Positions 1 through 8,420 of a stretch of DNA of 45,361 bases are shown here, piece after piece. The DNA is from an uncultured Bacteroidota bacterium (GTDB lineage Bacteria > Bacteroidota > Bacteroidia > Chitinophagales > Chitinophagaceae). A program made the position numbers and the translations under genes. The notes under the pieces were generated by a model. The model did not search any database and was not told the origin of the DNA. It worked only from the letters and a program-made list of their open reading frames with translations. Location: positions 1 to 45,361 of the forward strand of contig CAINWZ010000023.1 of NCBI GenBank assembly GCA_903854725.1, given 5' to 3'. Each line of letters starts with the position of its first letter. Position 1 is the first letter of the stretch.

Positions 1-81
1 GGAAGTATAAAGGTGGATATGGTTGGGTATGAAAATATTAGGTATCCCTTAACTTCTTTAATAGAATTAGTAGGTAATTAA
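1..81 (+). CDS. C-terminal fragment of an unidentified protein
   Basis: Frame 1 is open from the first base to a TAA at 79-81 and encodes 26 residues ending in LTSLIELVGN. The other two plus frames close within 40 bases. The stop overlaps the stop of the convergent MBL-fold gene by two bases, a tight tail-to-tail arrangement common in compact genomes. Too little is visible to name a family and I do not recognise the peptide. It could be a chance open stretch, but the abutting convergent stop makes a real gene end more likely. Confidence 0.5.
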   Translation, partial: GSIKVDMVGYENIRYPLTSLIELVGN

Positions 82-953
82 TGTAACCCTTCTATTTCTT
101 TTAATGTAAAGCTTTTACCAGCTCTAATTCCCTTTTCGGTAGCCACTAAACGGCAGCATTCGTTTACTGCATCATGTTCAAAAAATAATATATAATCTTC
201 TTGTAAGGCAGTAGTTAAAAACTTCTCTTTTTCCTCTAAGGTAACCAGTGGCTGCATATCATAACCCATTACATAAGGTAAAGGAATATGTCCTATAGAG
301 GGAAGTAGGTCAGCCATATACACAATTGTTTCTTTGCCAATACTAATTTTAGGAAGCAACATGCCCTGCGTGTGACCATTCACCACTAAACAGCTAATGG
401 CATTGGTGAATTTAATTTCTTGCAAGCTTTTATTACTTTCAAAAGGGGGTAATGTTATTAATTTTAGTCGACCGCTTTTTTGTAGCGGTAAAATATTTTC
501 TGTTAAGAAAGACGCTTTTTCTCTTTTGTTGGGATTCAATGCCAAATTCCACTGAGTTTCACTCACCCAATATGTTGCATTAGGAAAAGTAGGCACTAAA
601 TCTTCTTTTACTTTTGAGATAGCCCCGCCTACATGATCAAAATGCAGATGCGTTAATAATACATCGGTAATAGATTCGACGGTGAGATTTATTTTTTCTA
701 ATGCATTGGCTAATGCTACAGTTTCATGAGGTTGATAATGGCTAAAAAATTTGGCATCTTGTTTATCGCCCATTCCAGTATCAATTAAAATAATACGATC
801 TCCTTCTAAAATGACTAAACAACGCAATGCCCAAGTGCACAAATTATTTTCATCTGCAGGATTCGATTTATTCCAAATCACTTTAGGGACTACGCCAAAC
901 ATAGCACCACCATCCAATTTAAATTTACCCGTTTCTACGCTATACGCCTGCAT
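78..953 (-). CDS. MBL-fold metallo-hydrolase
   Basis: A 291-residue metallo-beta-lactamase-fold hydrolase. The diagnostic zinc-binding motif THLHFDHVGG lies near residue 100, a later histidine is in VVNGHTQGM, and an aspartate is in VYMADLLPS, giving the usual two-metal ligand set. It has no signal peptide, so it is probably cytoplasmic. The family spans lactonases, glyoxalase II-like thioesterases and phosphodiesterases, and the substrate cannot be read from sequence. Its ATG lies 14 bases inside the 3' end of the upstream MFS gene, so the two are probably co-transcribed and translationally coupled, which hints at a transported substrate or by-product. Its stop overlaps that of the convergent gene at the window edge. 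Confidence 0.85.
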   Translation of the reverse strand: MQAYSVETGKFKLDGGAMFGVVPKVIWNKSNPADENNLCTWALRCLVILEGDRIILIDTGMGDKQDAKFFSHYQPHETVALANALEKINLTVESITDVLLTHLHFDHVGGAISKVKEDLVPTFPNATYWVSETQWNLALNPNKREKASFLTENILPLQKSGRLKLITLPPFESNKSLQEIKFTNAISCLVVNGHTQGMLLPKISIGKETIVYMADLLPSIGHIPLPYVMGYDMQPLVTLEEKEKFLTTALQEDYILFFEHDAVNECCRLVATEKGIRAGKSFTLKEIEGLH

Positions 954-2247
954 GTCCTTTTAATTTTGAAGTACGGTATAATAATACCAAGCCTATGATA
1001 AAAAATAAGCCAATCGCCAACACTGAATTTCTTTGTGATCCGGTTATTTCATTAATCAATCCAAAACTAAACATGCCAATCACTATGGCAATTTTTTCAG
1101 TCACATCGAAGAAGCTGAAATAACTAGTGGTGTCATGTGTTTCGGGCATTAATTTAGAATAGGTACTTCTGCTTACCGATTGAATACCTCCCATTACAAA
1201 GCCAACAATTATAGCTAATGCATAAAAGGGTAGCACGCTGTTTCTTGGTAAATAATAACCCATAATACAACCCCCAATCCAAATGACAATGGCTGCCATA
1301 ATCGTATTAAAATTCCCCCATTTGGTTGCTAATTTCGCCATTAAATTGGCACCTGGAATGGCCACAATTTGTATAATTAAAATGGCAATAATTAAATTGG
1401 TAGTAGGAATATTTAATTCACTTTTTCCATAAAGTGTTGCTGCAAGCATGATGGTTTGCACCCCCATATTATAAAAGAAAAATGACATCAAAAATCTTTT
1501 AAGCACAGGCAATGCTTTAAGCTCTATCCATACTTTATGTATTTCTTTATAACCTTGTGTTATTAAGTTATTGCTATGTGTACCTTTCACACCCTTTCCT
1601 TCGGGTAATCTAGAAATGGATAGCCATCCAAAAGCCATCCACCAAACACCCACTAATAAAAATGAAATTTGAGAGGCTTTGCCAACTGTTATGCCAAATA
1701 ATTCAGGCTTCAATACAAAAACAAAACATATAATTTGCAATAATACCGATCCAATATAACCCATCATAAAACCTTTAGCGCTAATACGATCTCTATCTTC
1801 GGGCGCGGCAATTTCGGGGAGGTATGAATTATAAAATACTAAACTACCCCAAAATCCAACACAGGCAATTATTACCGAAAACAAACCACCCATTATATGA
1901 TTGCTATCAAAAAAATACAATGAAGCACAAGCTAAACTTCCCATGGTGCAGAAGAAACGTAGAAATTGTTTTTTATTCCCTCTGTAATCTGCAATAGATG
2001 AAAGAATGGGAGAGAGTATGGCTACAATCACAAAAGCAATGGCTAATACATAATTATATAAGGCTGTATTGGAAAATTCGTAAGGTCCAATTTTAATTTT
2101 ATCAATGAGTGTATTTTCATTGCCATCTCCCGTAACCGCTTCATAATAAGCAGGGAAAATGGTAGAAGTTATAACAAGATTATATACACTATTGGCCCAG
2201 TCATACATGGCCCAACCGTTCACTACTTTTTTAGAAGCTGTTTGCAT
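940..2247 (-). CDS. MFS transporter, Atg22/UMF1-like
   Basis: A 435-residue integral membrane protein with about 12 hydrophobic segments. The N-terminus (VNGWAMYDWANSVYNLVI) is the signature of the Atg22/UMF1 branch of the major facilitator superfamily. A second conserved block, MGGIQSVSRSTYSKLMPE, occurs near residue 355. Bacterial members are inner-membrane permeases, and eukaryotic Atg22 exports amino acids from the vacuole. The substrate here is unknown. The gene follows uppP by 58 bases, and its 3' end overlaps the start of the MBL-fold gene. A perfect 19-bp palindrome sits 11 bases before the ATG and may regulate it. Family confidence is high, function low. Confidence 0.88.
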   Translation of the reverse strand: MQTASKKVVNGWAMYDWANSVYNLVITSTIFPAYYEAVTGDGNENTLIDKIKIGPYEFSNTALYNYVLAIAFVIVAILSPILSSIADYRGNKKQFLRFFCTMGSLACASLYFFDSNHIMGGLFSVIIACVGFWGSLVFYNSYLPEIAAPEDRDRISAKGFMMGYIGSVLLQIICFVFVLKPELFGITVGKASQISFLLVGVWWMAFGWLSISRLPEGKGVKGTHSNNLITQGYKEIHKVWIELKALPVLKRFLMSFFFYNMGVQTIMLAATLYGKSELNIPTTNLIIAILIIQIVAIPGANLMAKLATKWGNFNTIMAAIVIWIGGCIMGYYLPRNSVLPFYALAIIVGFVMGGIQSVSRSTYSKLMPETHDTTSYFSFFDVTEKIAIVIGMFSFGLINEITGSQRNSVLAIGLFFIIGLVLLYRTSKLKGHAGV

Positions 2248-2258
2248 AAGCGTTTGTT

Positions 2259-2277
2259 TAGTATTTTAAAAATACTA
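2259..2277. repeat. Perfect 19-bp palindrome upstream of the MFS gene
   Basis: TAGTATTTT, a single central A, then AAAATACTA: two perfect 9-base arms. It lies 11 bases before the MFS start codon in the 58-base gap after uppP. It could be an operator for a dimeric repressor or a hairpin masking the ribosome entry region. A and T content is high, so chance is not excluded. Confidence 0.5.
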
Positions 2278-2305
2278 CTAATTAAGCAACTCTCCTAGAG
2301 GGTGT

Positions 2306-3127
2306 TTAGTGTAAATATTTAGTGTATAATAACACTAAAATGCTCAGTCCTAATGCAATACGATACCAGCCAAATGGTGCAAAGCCTCTTTTTTGTACAA
2401 CGCGTATAAGAAATTGAACGCTTGCAAGTGCTACCAAAAAGGCTACCACTGCGCCAATAAGTAATAAGGTTAGATTATTCTTTCCGAAAACTTCAGGGTT
2501 TGATTGATAAACGTCCAAGGTGCTTTTTGCGGAGGCTGCTAACATAGTGGGCACTGCTAAGAAAAAAGAAAATTCAAGTGCAGTTTTTTTATTTAATTGC
2601 TGACTCATTCCACCCACTATAGTGGCGGCACTTCTGCTCAACCCAGGGAATAGAATTGATAAAACTTGAAAGCATCCGATGATGAAAGATTTTTTATAAC
2701 TTATTGCATCTTGATGAGACGCTTCATTAGAAGCTATCGAAGTAGTTGTTGTTTTTTCGAAAAGTCTATCTATAAATAATAATAAAACACCACCTGCAAC
2801 CATTACAATGGCAATGACCCATAAATTGCCTAAAGCTGCATCAATATGTTTTTTTAGGGCAGCGCCAAAAATCAAAGCAGGGATAACGGCTATAATTAAT
2901 TTTATATAGAAGCTATAATGCTTAAAATCAAAAAATCTTTTTCTATAAATTACCACCACCGATGCAATAGCAGCCAATTGAATTACTATTTCAAATAAAT
3001 CAACAAAAGGGCTATTCTCAATACCTAAGAAGGGATTGGCAAATTTCATGTGCGCGGTACTCGATATAGGTAAGAATTCGGTAACGCCTTCAATAATGGC
3101 GATGATAACAGATTGAATAGTGTTCAT
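2306..3127 (-). CDS. uppP: Undecaprenyl-diphosphate phosphatase
   Basis: A 273-residue polytopic inner-membrane enzyme of the BacA/UppP family. It dephosphorylates undecaprenyl diphosphate so that the lipid carrier can be reused in peptidoglycan and polysaccharide synthesis. The two family signatures are intact: EGVTEFLPISSTAHM at residues 13-27 and PGLSRSAATIVGGM near residue 160, carrying the catalytic Glu and Ser/Arg residues. Length matches the family. The start is firm because the N-terminus aligns directly with BacA. In Bacteroidota uppP commonly follows ftsX and the DUF3098 gene, as here. A terminator-like hairpin lies about ten bases before its ATG, so its expression probably depends on read-through. 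Confidence 0.96.
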   Translation of the reverse strand: MNTIQSVIIAIIEGVTEFLPISSTAHMKFANPFLGIENSPFVDLFEIVIQLAAIASVVVIYRKRFFDFKHYSFYIKLIIAVIPALIFGAALKKHIDAALGNLWVIAIVMVAGGVLLLFIDRLFEKTTTTSIASNEASHQDAISYKKSFIIGCFQVLSILFPGLSRSAATIVGGMSQQLNKKTALEFSFFLAVPTMLAASAKSTLDVYQSNPEVFGKNNLTLLLIGAVVAFLVALASVQFLIRVVQKRGFAPFGWYRIALGLSILVLLYTKYLH

Positions 3128-3139
3128 GTGGGTTCATTA

Positions 3140-3183
3140 AAAAAGCGACACCTTTCCCGACAAGTCGGAGTAAGCATCGCTTT
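3140..3183 (-). terminator. Intrinsic terminator-like hairpin just before uppP
   Basis: Read on the minus strand, AAAGCGA pairs with TCGCTTT, and an inner stem CCGAC-TT-GTCGG forms the apical part. The outer stem runs into a run of six T. It lies 16 bases after the DUF3098 stop and ends about ten bases before the uppP ATG. Position and shape fit either a terminator for ftsX-DUF3098 or an attenuator controlling uppP. Confidence 0.7.
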
Positions 3184-3198
3184 TGTTTTATTATCTTT

Positions 3199-3438
3199 TT
3201 ATGATTTTTTAAATATCGCGTATATCTCTACAATAAAGCCTGCAATAACCACAATAGGGGCAAGGGTAATGCGTCTAAAGCTATACACTTCATTTTCATT
3301 GAATACATTAGGATCTGCACTTTTTCCACCAGACATAAGAATCATGCCTAGGATAATTAATGCTGCTCCAATAAGCATCCATGTATAATTAGATTTTCCG
3401 AAAAAATCGAGTGATTTAGTTTTTGCTTTTTGACTCAT
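3199..3438 (-). CDS. DUF3098 small membrane protein
   Basis: A 79-residue protein with two hydrophobic segments (WMLIGAALIILGMILMSGG near residues 20-38 and APIVVIAGFIVEIYAIF near 60-76) joined by a short polar loop containing SADPNVFNENEVYSFRR. This matches the DUF3098 family of Bacteroidota, which is typically encoded between ftsX and uppP. It is probably an inner-membrane protein. No biochemical function is established to my knowledge. Its neighbours suggest a role near the division machinery or cell-wall lipid cycle, which is inference only. It follows ftsX by 36 bases and is followed by a terminator-like hairpin. Confidence 0.85.
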   Translation of the reverse strand: MSQKAKTKSLDFFGKSNYTWMLIGAALIILGMILMSGGKSADPNVFNENEVYSFRRITLAPIVVIAGFIVEIYAIFKKS

Positions 3439-3474
3439 GGTTTCAAATTTATACTGATAAAAGTAATTTAATTA

Positions 3475-4350
3475 TTAATACAGTTCGTCTAATTTCATCT
3501 TTAAATATTTCAACACACTACGATAGGTGCTTAATACAGATATGCCCACTCCTAATAAAATGAGTCCGCCAAATAAGATAAAACTATTGCTAATACCTTG
3601 TAGCATGCCTATTTGAGGAAATTGAGTGGTGGCCCATTCGATAAGCCCAAACAATAGAAATATGGCTATAAAAGCACTAATTAATCCATTCAATAAAGCA
3701 CGAATTAATAAAGGCTTTGAAATAAACTTGCGCGTAGCGCCCACCATCTGCATCGTCTTAATTAAGAAACGATTACTGTACATAGCCAATCGGATGGTGT
3801 TATCTATACTGATAATAACAATCAAGCAAAGTATAATTGACATCACTAAAAACACCACTCCAATTTTAGTAGCTCTTTCATTTAAATTCGTTACTAAACT
3901 TTTTGGGTATTGAATATCGGCAACATCTTTGCTAAATTGACTTTCAATGGCTGTCGTAATTTTTGTTAAGCTATCTGTGTTTACATAGTCGGCCTTTGCA
4001 AAAAAATCGACACTTTCTGGAAGAGGGTTTACATCTAATATTTTAGCCCAATCTTCATTATTTTCCTTATTCCAAATTGCCTTTGCCTTTTCTTTATTTA
4101 TGTATTCTACGTTTTTTGCGTAGGGTTGACTTGCAATAAATTGCTGAATAGCACCTACGATATTTTTATCAGAGGTTCTAACATAAACGCTTATACGAAT
4201 ATCTTCTTTAAAATTGTCGCCAATAGACTGGAGGTTTAAAAATAACCACCCCATAATGCCCATAATAAATAAAACGATTGCGACCCCCACAATACTATAA
4301 ATATAGTTGGGTTTGCTGCGTTTTAGAGCCGAAGTTCCGGTAGAAGCCAT
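3475..4350 (-). CDS. ftsX: Cell-division permease-like protein FtsX
   Basis: A 291-residue FtsX-family protein. It has a short cytoplasmic N-terminus, a first membrane segment near residues 17-38, an extracytoplasmic domain of about 130 residues (DIRISVYVRTSDKN onward) and three further membrane segments in the C-terminal half, the standard four-helix layout. FtsX with the ATPase FtsE activates peptidoglycan hydrolases at the septum. No ftsE is in the window, which is usual in this phylum. A TACATTTG promoter box lies 29 bases upstream in mirror image to the one used for leuS. Confidence 0.92.
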   Translation of the reverse strand: MASTGTSALKRSKPNYIYSIVGVAIVLFIMGIMGWLFLNLQSIGDNFKEDIRISVYVRTSDKNIVGAIQQFIASQPYAKNVEYINKEKAKAIWNKENNEDWAKILDVNPLPESVDFFAKADYVNTDSLTKITTAIESQFSKDVADIQYPKSLVTNLNERATKIGVVFLVMSIILCLIVIISIDNTIRLAMYSNRFLIKTMQMVGATRKFISKPLLIRALLNGLISAFIAIFLLFGLIEWATTQFPQIGMLQGISNSFILFGGLILLGVGISVLSTYRSVLKYLKMKLDELY

Positions 4351-4378
4351 AGCATTAAATTTTTACTTGTTCGCTTTG

Positions 4379-4386
4379 CAAATGTA
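4379..4386 (-). promoter_or_regulatory. Promoter -7 box for ftsX
   Basis: TACATTTG on the minus strand matches the Bacteroidota sigma-A -7 consensus TAnnTTTG, 28 bases before the ftsX ATG. No clear TTTG -33 box is seen at the usual spacing. Confidence 0.55.
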
Positions 4387-4407
4387 GGGTTTTGAACGCT
4401 AATGGCT

Positions 4408-4415
4408 TACATTTG
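4408..4415 (+). promoter_or_regulatory. Promoter -7 box for leuS
   Basis: TACATTTG on the plus strand, identical to the ftsX box and in inverted orientation 21 bases from it. It predicts a leuS leader of about 95 bases. The -33 region would overlap the ftsX -7 box. Confidence 0.5.
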
Positions 4416-4515
4416 CAGAGGGTGAATTCGGAGATTTTTTACGCAAAATGGGGGCTTCTCAAATTTTGGTTAAAGAATTGTTAGTTTTTTCGCCTTTTAC
4501 AAAGAAAAACAAGAA

Positions 4516-7266
4516 ATGGAGTATCAATTTAGGGCCATTGAAAAAAAGTGGCAAACTATTTGGCAGGAGAAAAAAGCATATCAGGTAAGCAACGATTCTA
4601 GCAAACCTAAATGTTATGTATTGGATATGTTTCCTTATCCAAGTGGTGCTGGCTTACACGTAGGTCATCCTCTTGGCTATATAGCTTCTGATATTTATAG
4701 TCGATTTAAAAGATTGAAGGGTTTTAATGTTTTACATCCAATGGGTTACGATGCTTTTGGGTTACCCGCAGAACAATATGCGATTGAGCATGGAGTACAT
4801 CCTTCGAAGAGCACTTATGATAACATAAATAACTTTAGAAAACAATTAGACAATATTGGTTTTTGTTTTGATTGGGATAGAGAAGTTAAAACATGTGATG
4901 TAAGTTATTATAAATGGACACAGTGGATTTTTTTACAATTGTTTAATAGTTATTTTGATAGAAGTAAAGCCAAGGCAATGCCTATTGCTTCTTTGCAAGC
5001 AACTTTTGAAAAAGAAGGTAATGCGCAATATGTTTGTCCTGCAGATAATGGACTGACTTTTTCCGCAAACGATTGGAAGGGTTATTCAGAAAAAGAGCAA
5101 CAAGCAATTTTGATGCAATATCGTTTGGCATTCTGCGGATATGGAGAAGTAAACTGGTGCGCTGCATTGGGAACTGTACTTGCTAATGATGAAGTGATTA
5201 ATGGATTTAGTGAAAGAGGAGGTCATCCTGTTGAAAAGAAAAAATTACGTCAATGGTATTTAAGAATTACCGAATATGCGGATAGGCTTTTGGCTGGATT
5301 AGAGACCATTCAGTTTAGCGATGCCATGAAAGAAATGCAATCTAATTGGATTGGTAAAAGTGAAGGCGCCGAAATTGATTTTGCTATTCAAGGACATGCA
5401 GGAAGCTTGAAAGTATACACCACCCGACCTGATACCATTTTTGGTGTTGACTTTATGGTGGTGGCACCTGAACATCCACTAGTAGCATCTATTACACCTT
5501 CTACTCATGCAGCCGCAGTAGGCGATTATTTAAAGTATGTAAAGAGCAGAAGCGAGAGAGAGCGTATTGCGGAGAAAAAAATTACAGGTTGTTTTACTGG
5601 TGCTTATGTTACCAATCCTTTTAACAATGCCTTAATTCCTGTTTGGATTTCTGAATATGTTTTAGCAGGCTATGGCACGGGTGCTATTATGGCCGTGCCT
5701 TGTGGAGATGATCGCGATATTAAATTTGCACAACATTTTAATATTCCTATAACTAATATTATTGGAGATTTATTTAATGGTACAGAAGCCAACCCAACGA
5801 AAGAAGGTATTTTATCTAATAGTGATTTTTTAAATGGAGTTGTTCAAAAAGAGGCCATTGCTATTGTCAATAAAAAGTTGGAGGAAATGGGTATTGGGAA
5901 GGCTAAGATAAATTATAGAATGCGCGATGCGGCATTTAGCCGACAACGTTATTGGGGAGAACCTTTCCCTATTAAATGGAAAGACGGCATTGCGTATCCT
6001 TTAACTGAAAAGGAATTGCCGTTATTGTTACCTACTGTAGACAATTATTCACCAGGGCCAGAAGGAGAAGGACCTTTAGCGAATATAGCTTCTTGGAAAG
6101 CTGAAAATTATGAAACCAATACGATGCCTGGCTTTGCGGGGAGTAGCTGGTATTTTTTAAGGTATATGGATACTGCCAATGAAACTGAATTTTGCAGCAG
6201 AAAAGCAAGTGATTATTGGGGACAGGTAGATTTATATATTGGTGGAACCGAACATGCAGTGGGCCATTTATTATATAGTAGGATGTGGACGAAAGTATTA
6301 TGCGATTTAGGGCATATTGGTTTTGATGAGCCCTTTAAAAAATTATTAAATCAAGGAATGATTCAAGGTAGTTCCAGATTTGTATATCGCATAAGAGGCA
6401 CGCAACAATTTGTCTCTGCAGGGTTAAAACAAAATTATGAAGTAGACGCTTTGCATGTAGATGTAAATATTGTCGATGGATTGGAATTAGATACTGCAGC
6501 TTTTAAAAAATGGAAACCAGATTACGCGAAAGCTGAATTTATACTAGAAGATGGAAAGTATGTTTGCGGGGTAGAAGTAGAAAAGATGTCGAAGTCGAAA
6601 TTTAATACGGTTAACCCAGATGACTTAGTGGAGAAATATGGTGCAGATACTTTTAGAATGTATGAAATGTTTTTAGGCCCAGTAGAACAAAGTAAGCCTT
6701 GGGATACAAAGGGTATTGAAGGGGTTCACCGCTTCTTGAAAAAGTGTTGGCGTTTATTTTTTGATGAACTTAAAGGAAAAGTATGGATGGATGAAACCCC
6801 TACTGCTGCTGAATTAAAAGTATTGCATAAGACAATTAAAAAAATTGAAGAAGATACGGAAAGGTATAGTTTTAATACAGCGGTTAGTACTTTTATGATT
6901 TGTGTGAATGAATTGGCCGATTTAAATTGCCATAAAAAAGAAATACTATCACAACTAGTTATATTGTTAACACCTTATGCGCCTCATTTTGCCGAAGAAT
7001 TATGGCAAATCTTGGGGATGGAAGGGTTAGTAGTGGATGCGCATTATCCGACATTTGAAGCTAAGTATGTCATGGAAACAGAAAAGGAATATCCTGTGAG
7101 TATTAATGGCAAAATGCGTACAAATATTTCTATTGCTTTAGATGCTTCAGAGGAGCAAGTGCGTGCCATTGTACTAGAAAATGCATTGGTTCAAAAATGG
7201 GTGGAAGATAAGCCTATTAAAAAGCTCATATTTGTAAAAGGGAAGATGATAAATATTGTAATTTGA
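4516..7266 (+). CDS. leuS: Leucyl-tRNA synthetase
   Basis: A 916-residue class I aminoacyl-tRNA synthetase that charges tRNA-Leu. The HIGH-type motif is HVGH at residues 48-51. The editing CP1 domain includes TTRPDTIFGV near residue 305 and AVPCGDDRD near residue 393. The KMSKS loop is at residues 690-694. The C-terminal anticodon-binding domain and the terminal VKGKMINIVI are typical. The protein is longer than the E. coli enzyme (about 860), as is usual in Bacteroidota. ruvB follows after 18 bases, so the two are likely co-transcribed. The window also carries a tRNA-Leu(UAG) substrate gene. Confidence 0.97.
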   Translation: MEYQFRAIEKKWQTIWQEKKAYQVSNDSSKPKCYVLDMFPYPSGAGLHVGHPLGYIASDIYSRFKRLKGFNVLHPMGYDAFGLPAEQYAIEHGVHPSKSTYDNINNFRKQLDNIGFCFDWDREVKTCDVSYYKWTQWIFLQLFNSYFDRSKAKAMPIASLQATFEKEGNAQYVCPADNGLTFSANDWKGYSEKEQQAILMQYRLAFCGYGEVNWCAALGTVLANDEVINGFSERGGHPVEKKKLRQWYLRITEYADRLLAGLETIQFSDAMKEMQSNWIGKSEGAEIDFAIQGHAGSLKVYTTRPDTIFGVDFMVVAPEHPLVASITPSTHAAAVGDYLKYVKSRSERERIAEKKITGCFTGAYVTNPFNNALIPVWISEYVLAGYGTGAIMAVPCGDDRDIKFAQHFNIPITNIIGDLFNGTEANPTKEGILSNSDFLNGVVQKEAIAIVNKKLEEMGIGKAKINYRMRDAAFSRQRYWGEPFPIKWKDGIAYPLTEKELPLLLPTVDNYSPGPEGEGPLANIASWKAENYETNTMPGFAGSSWYFLRYMDTANETEFCSRKASDYWGQVDLYIGGTEHAVGHLLYSRMWTKVLCDLGHIGFDEPFKKLLNQGMIQGSSRFVYRIRGTQQFVSAGLKQNYEVDALHVDVNIVDGLELDTAAFKKWKPDYAKAEFILEDGKYVCGVEVEKMSKSKFNTVNPDDLVEKYGADTFRMYEMFLGPVEQSKPWDTKGIEGVHRFLKKCWRLFFDELKGKVWMDETPTAAELKVLHKTIKKIEEDTERYSFNTAVSTFMICVNELADLNCHKKEILSQLVILLTPYAPHFAEELWQILGMEGLVVDAHYPTFEAKYVMETEKEYPVSINGKMRTNISIALDASEEQVRAIVLENALVQKWVEDKPIKKLIFVKGKMINIVI

Positions 7267-7284
7267 TCGCTTTAAAAAATTAGC

Positions 7285-8325
7285 ATGGCCAATCCTTTAT
7301 TAGATAATTTGAATGACGCAAACAATCCATTGGATAAAGAGTTTGAGAACAGTATTCGTCCAAGAGAGATGGAGGCGTTTGCAGGTCAGCCACAACTTAT
7401 TGAAAACATTAGTATTTTTATAAAAGCGGCTAAGATGCGTGGGGAAGCGCTGGACCATATTTTATTTCATGGTCCTCCAGGTTTAGGTAAGACTACTTTG
7501 AGTAGAATTGTGGCCAATGAAATGGGAGTACAAATTAAAGAAACTTCGGGTCCTGTAATAGAAAAGCCAAGTGATTTAGCAGGCTTGTTAACGAGTTTAG
7601 AACCTAATGATGTTTTGTTTATAGATGAAATACATCGATTAAGTACAGTCGTAGAAGAGTATTTGTATGCTGCTATGGAAGACTATAAGATTGATATCAT
7701 GATTGATAGTGGTCCTAATGCGCGTAGTATTCAGATTAATTTAAATCCTTTTACTTTAGTGGGCGCGACTACAAGAAGCGGTTTACTGACGGCGCCCTTA
7801 CTTTCAAGATTTGGTATAAAATCTAGATTAGAATATTATCCTGCAACAGTGATTGAAAAAATAATTGTGAGAAGTGCAGGCATTTTAAATGTAAATATTA
7901 ATACAGCAGCTGCAGGAGAAATTTCAAGAAGAAGTAGAGGTACACCTAGAATAGCGAATGGTTTATTAAGACGCGTACGTGATTTCGCACAAGTATTAAA
8001 CGATGGCATTGTTGATATTGGCATTACACAACATGCATTAAAAGCGTTGAATGTGGATGAGCATGGCTTGGATGAAATGGACAACCGTATTTTATTAGCG
8101 ATTATTGAAAAGTTCAAAGGGGGCCCAGTAGGTATTTCAACCATTGCAACCGCTGTAGGAGAGGAGTCGGGTACGATTGAAGAAGTATATGAGCCCTTTT
8201 TAATTCAAGAAGGCTTTTTACAAAGAACACCAAGAGGTAGAGAAGTAACGCAGAAGGCATACTTGCACTTAGGAAAGAAGCCGCATTCGGGGCATGCTTC
8301 CAACAATCCAGAACTATTTAGATAG
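7285..8325 (+). CDS. ruvB: Holliday junction branch-migration helicase RuvB
   Basis: A 346-residue AAA+ motor that, with RuvA, drives Holliday junction migration during recombination and repair. Walker A is GPPGLGKT at residues 63-70, Walker B is LFIDEIHRL near 112, sensor 1 is GATTRSGLL near 158, and the C-terminal winged helix has the conserved [14 protein letters not shown] and TPRGREVT blocks. Length is normal. No ruvA or ruvC is in the window. The gene lies 18 bases after leuS and is closed by a strong hairpin terminator. Confidence 0.97.
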   Translation: MANPLLDNLNDANNPLDKEFENSIRPREMEAFAGQPQLIENISIFIKAAKMRGEALDHILFHGPPGLGKTTLSRIVANEMGVQIKETSGPVIEKPSDLAGLLTSLEPNDVLFIDEIHRLSTVVEEYLYAAMEDYKIDIMIDSGPNARSIQINLNPFTLVGATTRSGLLTAPLLSRFGIKSRLEYYPATVIEKIIVRSAGILNVNINTAAAGEISRRSRGTPRIANGLLRRVRDFAQVLNDGIVDIGITQHALKALNVDEHGLDEMDNRILLAIIEKFKGGPVGISTIATAVGEESGTIEEVYEPFLIQEGFLQRTPRGREVTQKAYLHLGKKPHSGHASNNPELFR

Positions 8326-8350
8326 CATCTTAGAAGATTCATAAATTAAA

Positions 8351-8390
8351 AAATCCCGATAAGTCTTAACTCATCGGGATTTTTTTTATA
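8351..8390. terminator. Bidirectional intrinsic terminator between ruvB and the response regulator
   Basis: AATCCCGAT and ATCGGGATT form a perfect stem of eight or more pairs round a 12-base loop. It is flanked by A-runs on the left and T-runs on the right, so it can stop transcription from ruvB (plus) and the response regulator gene (minus). Confidence 0.9.
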
Positions 8391-8420
8391 AACTAGCAGT
8401 AAATTGTAAACAAATAATTT

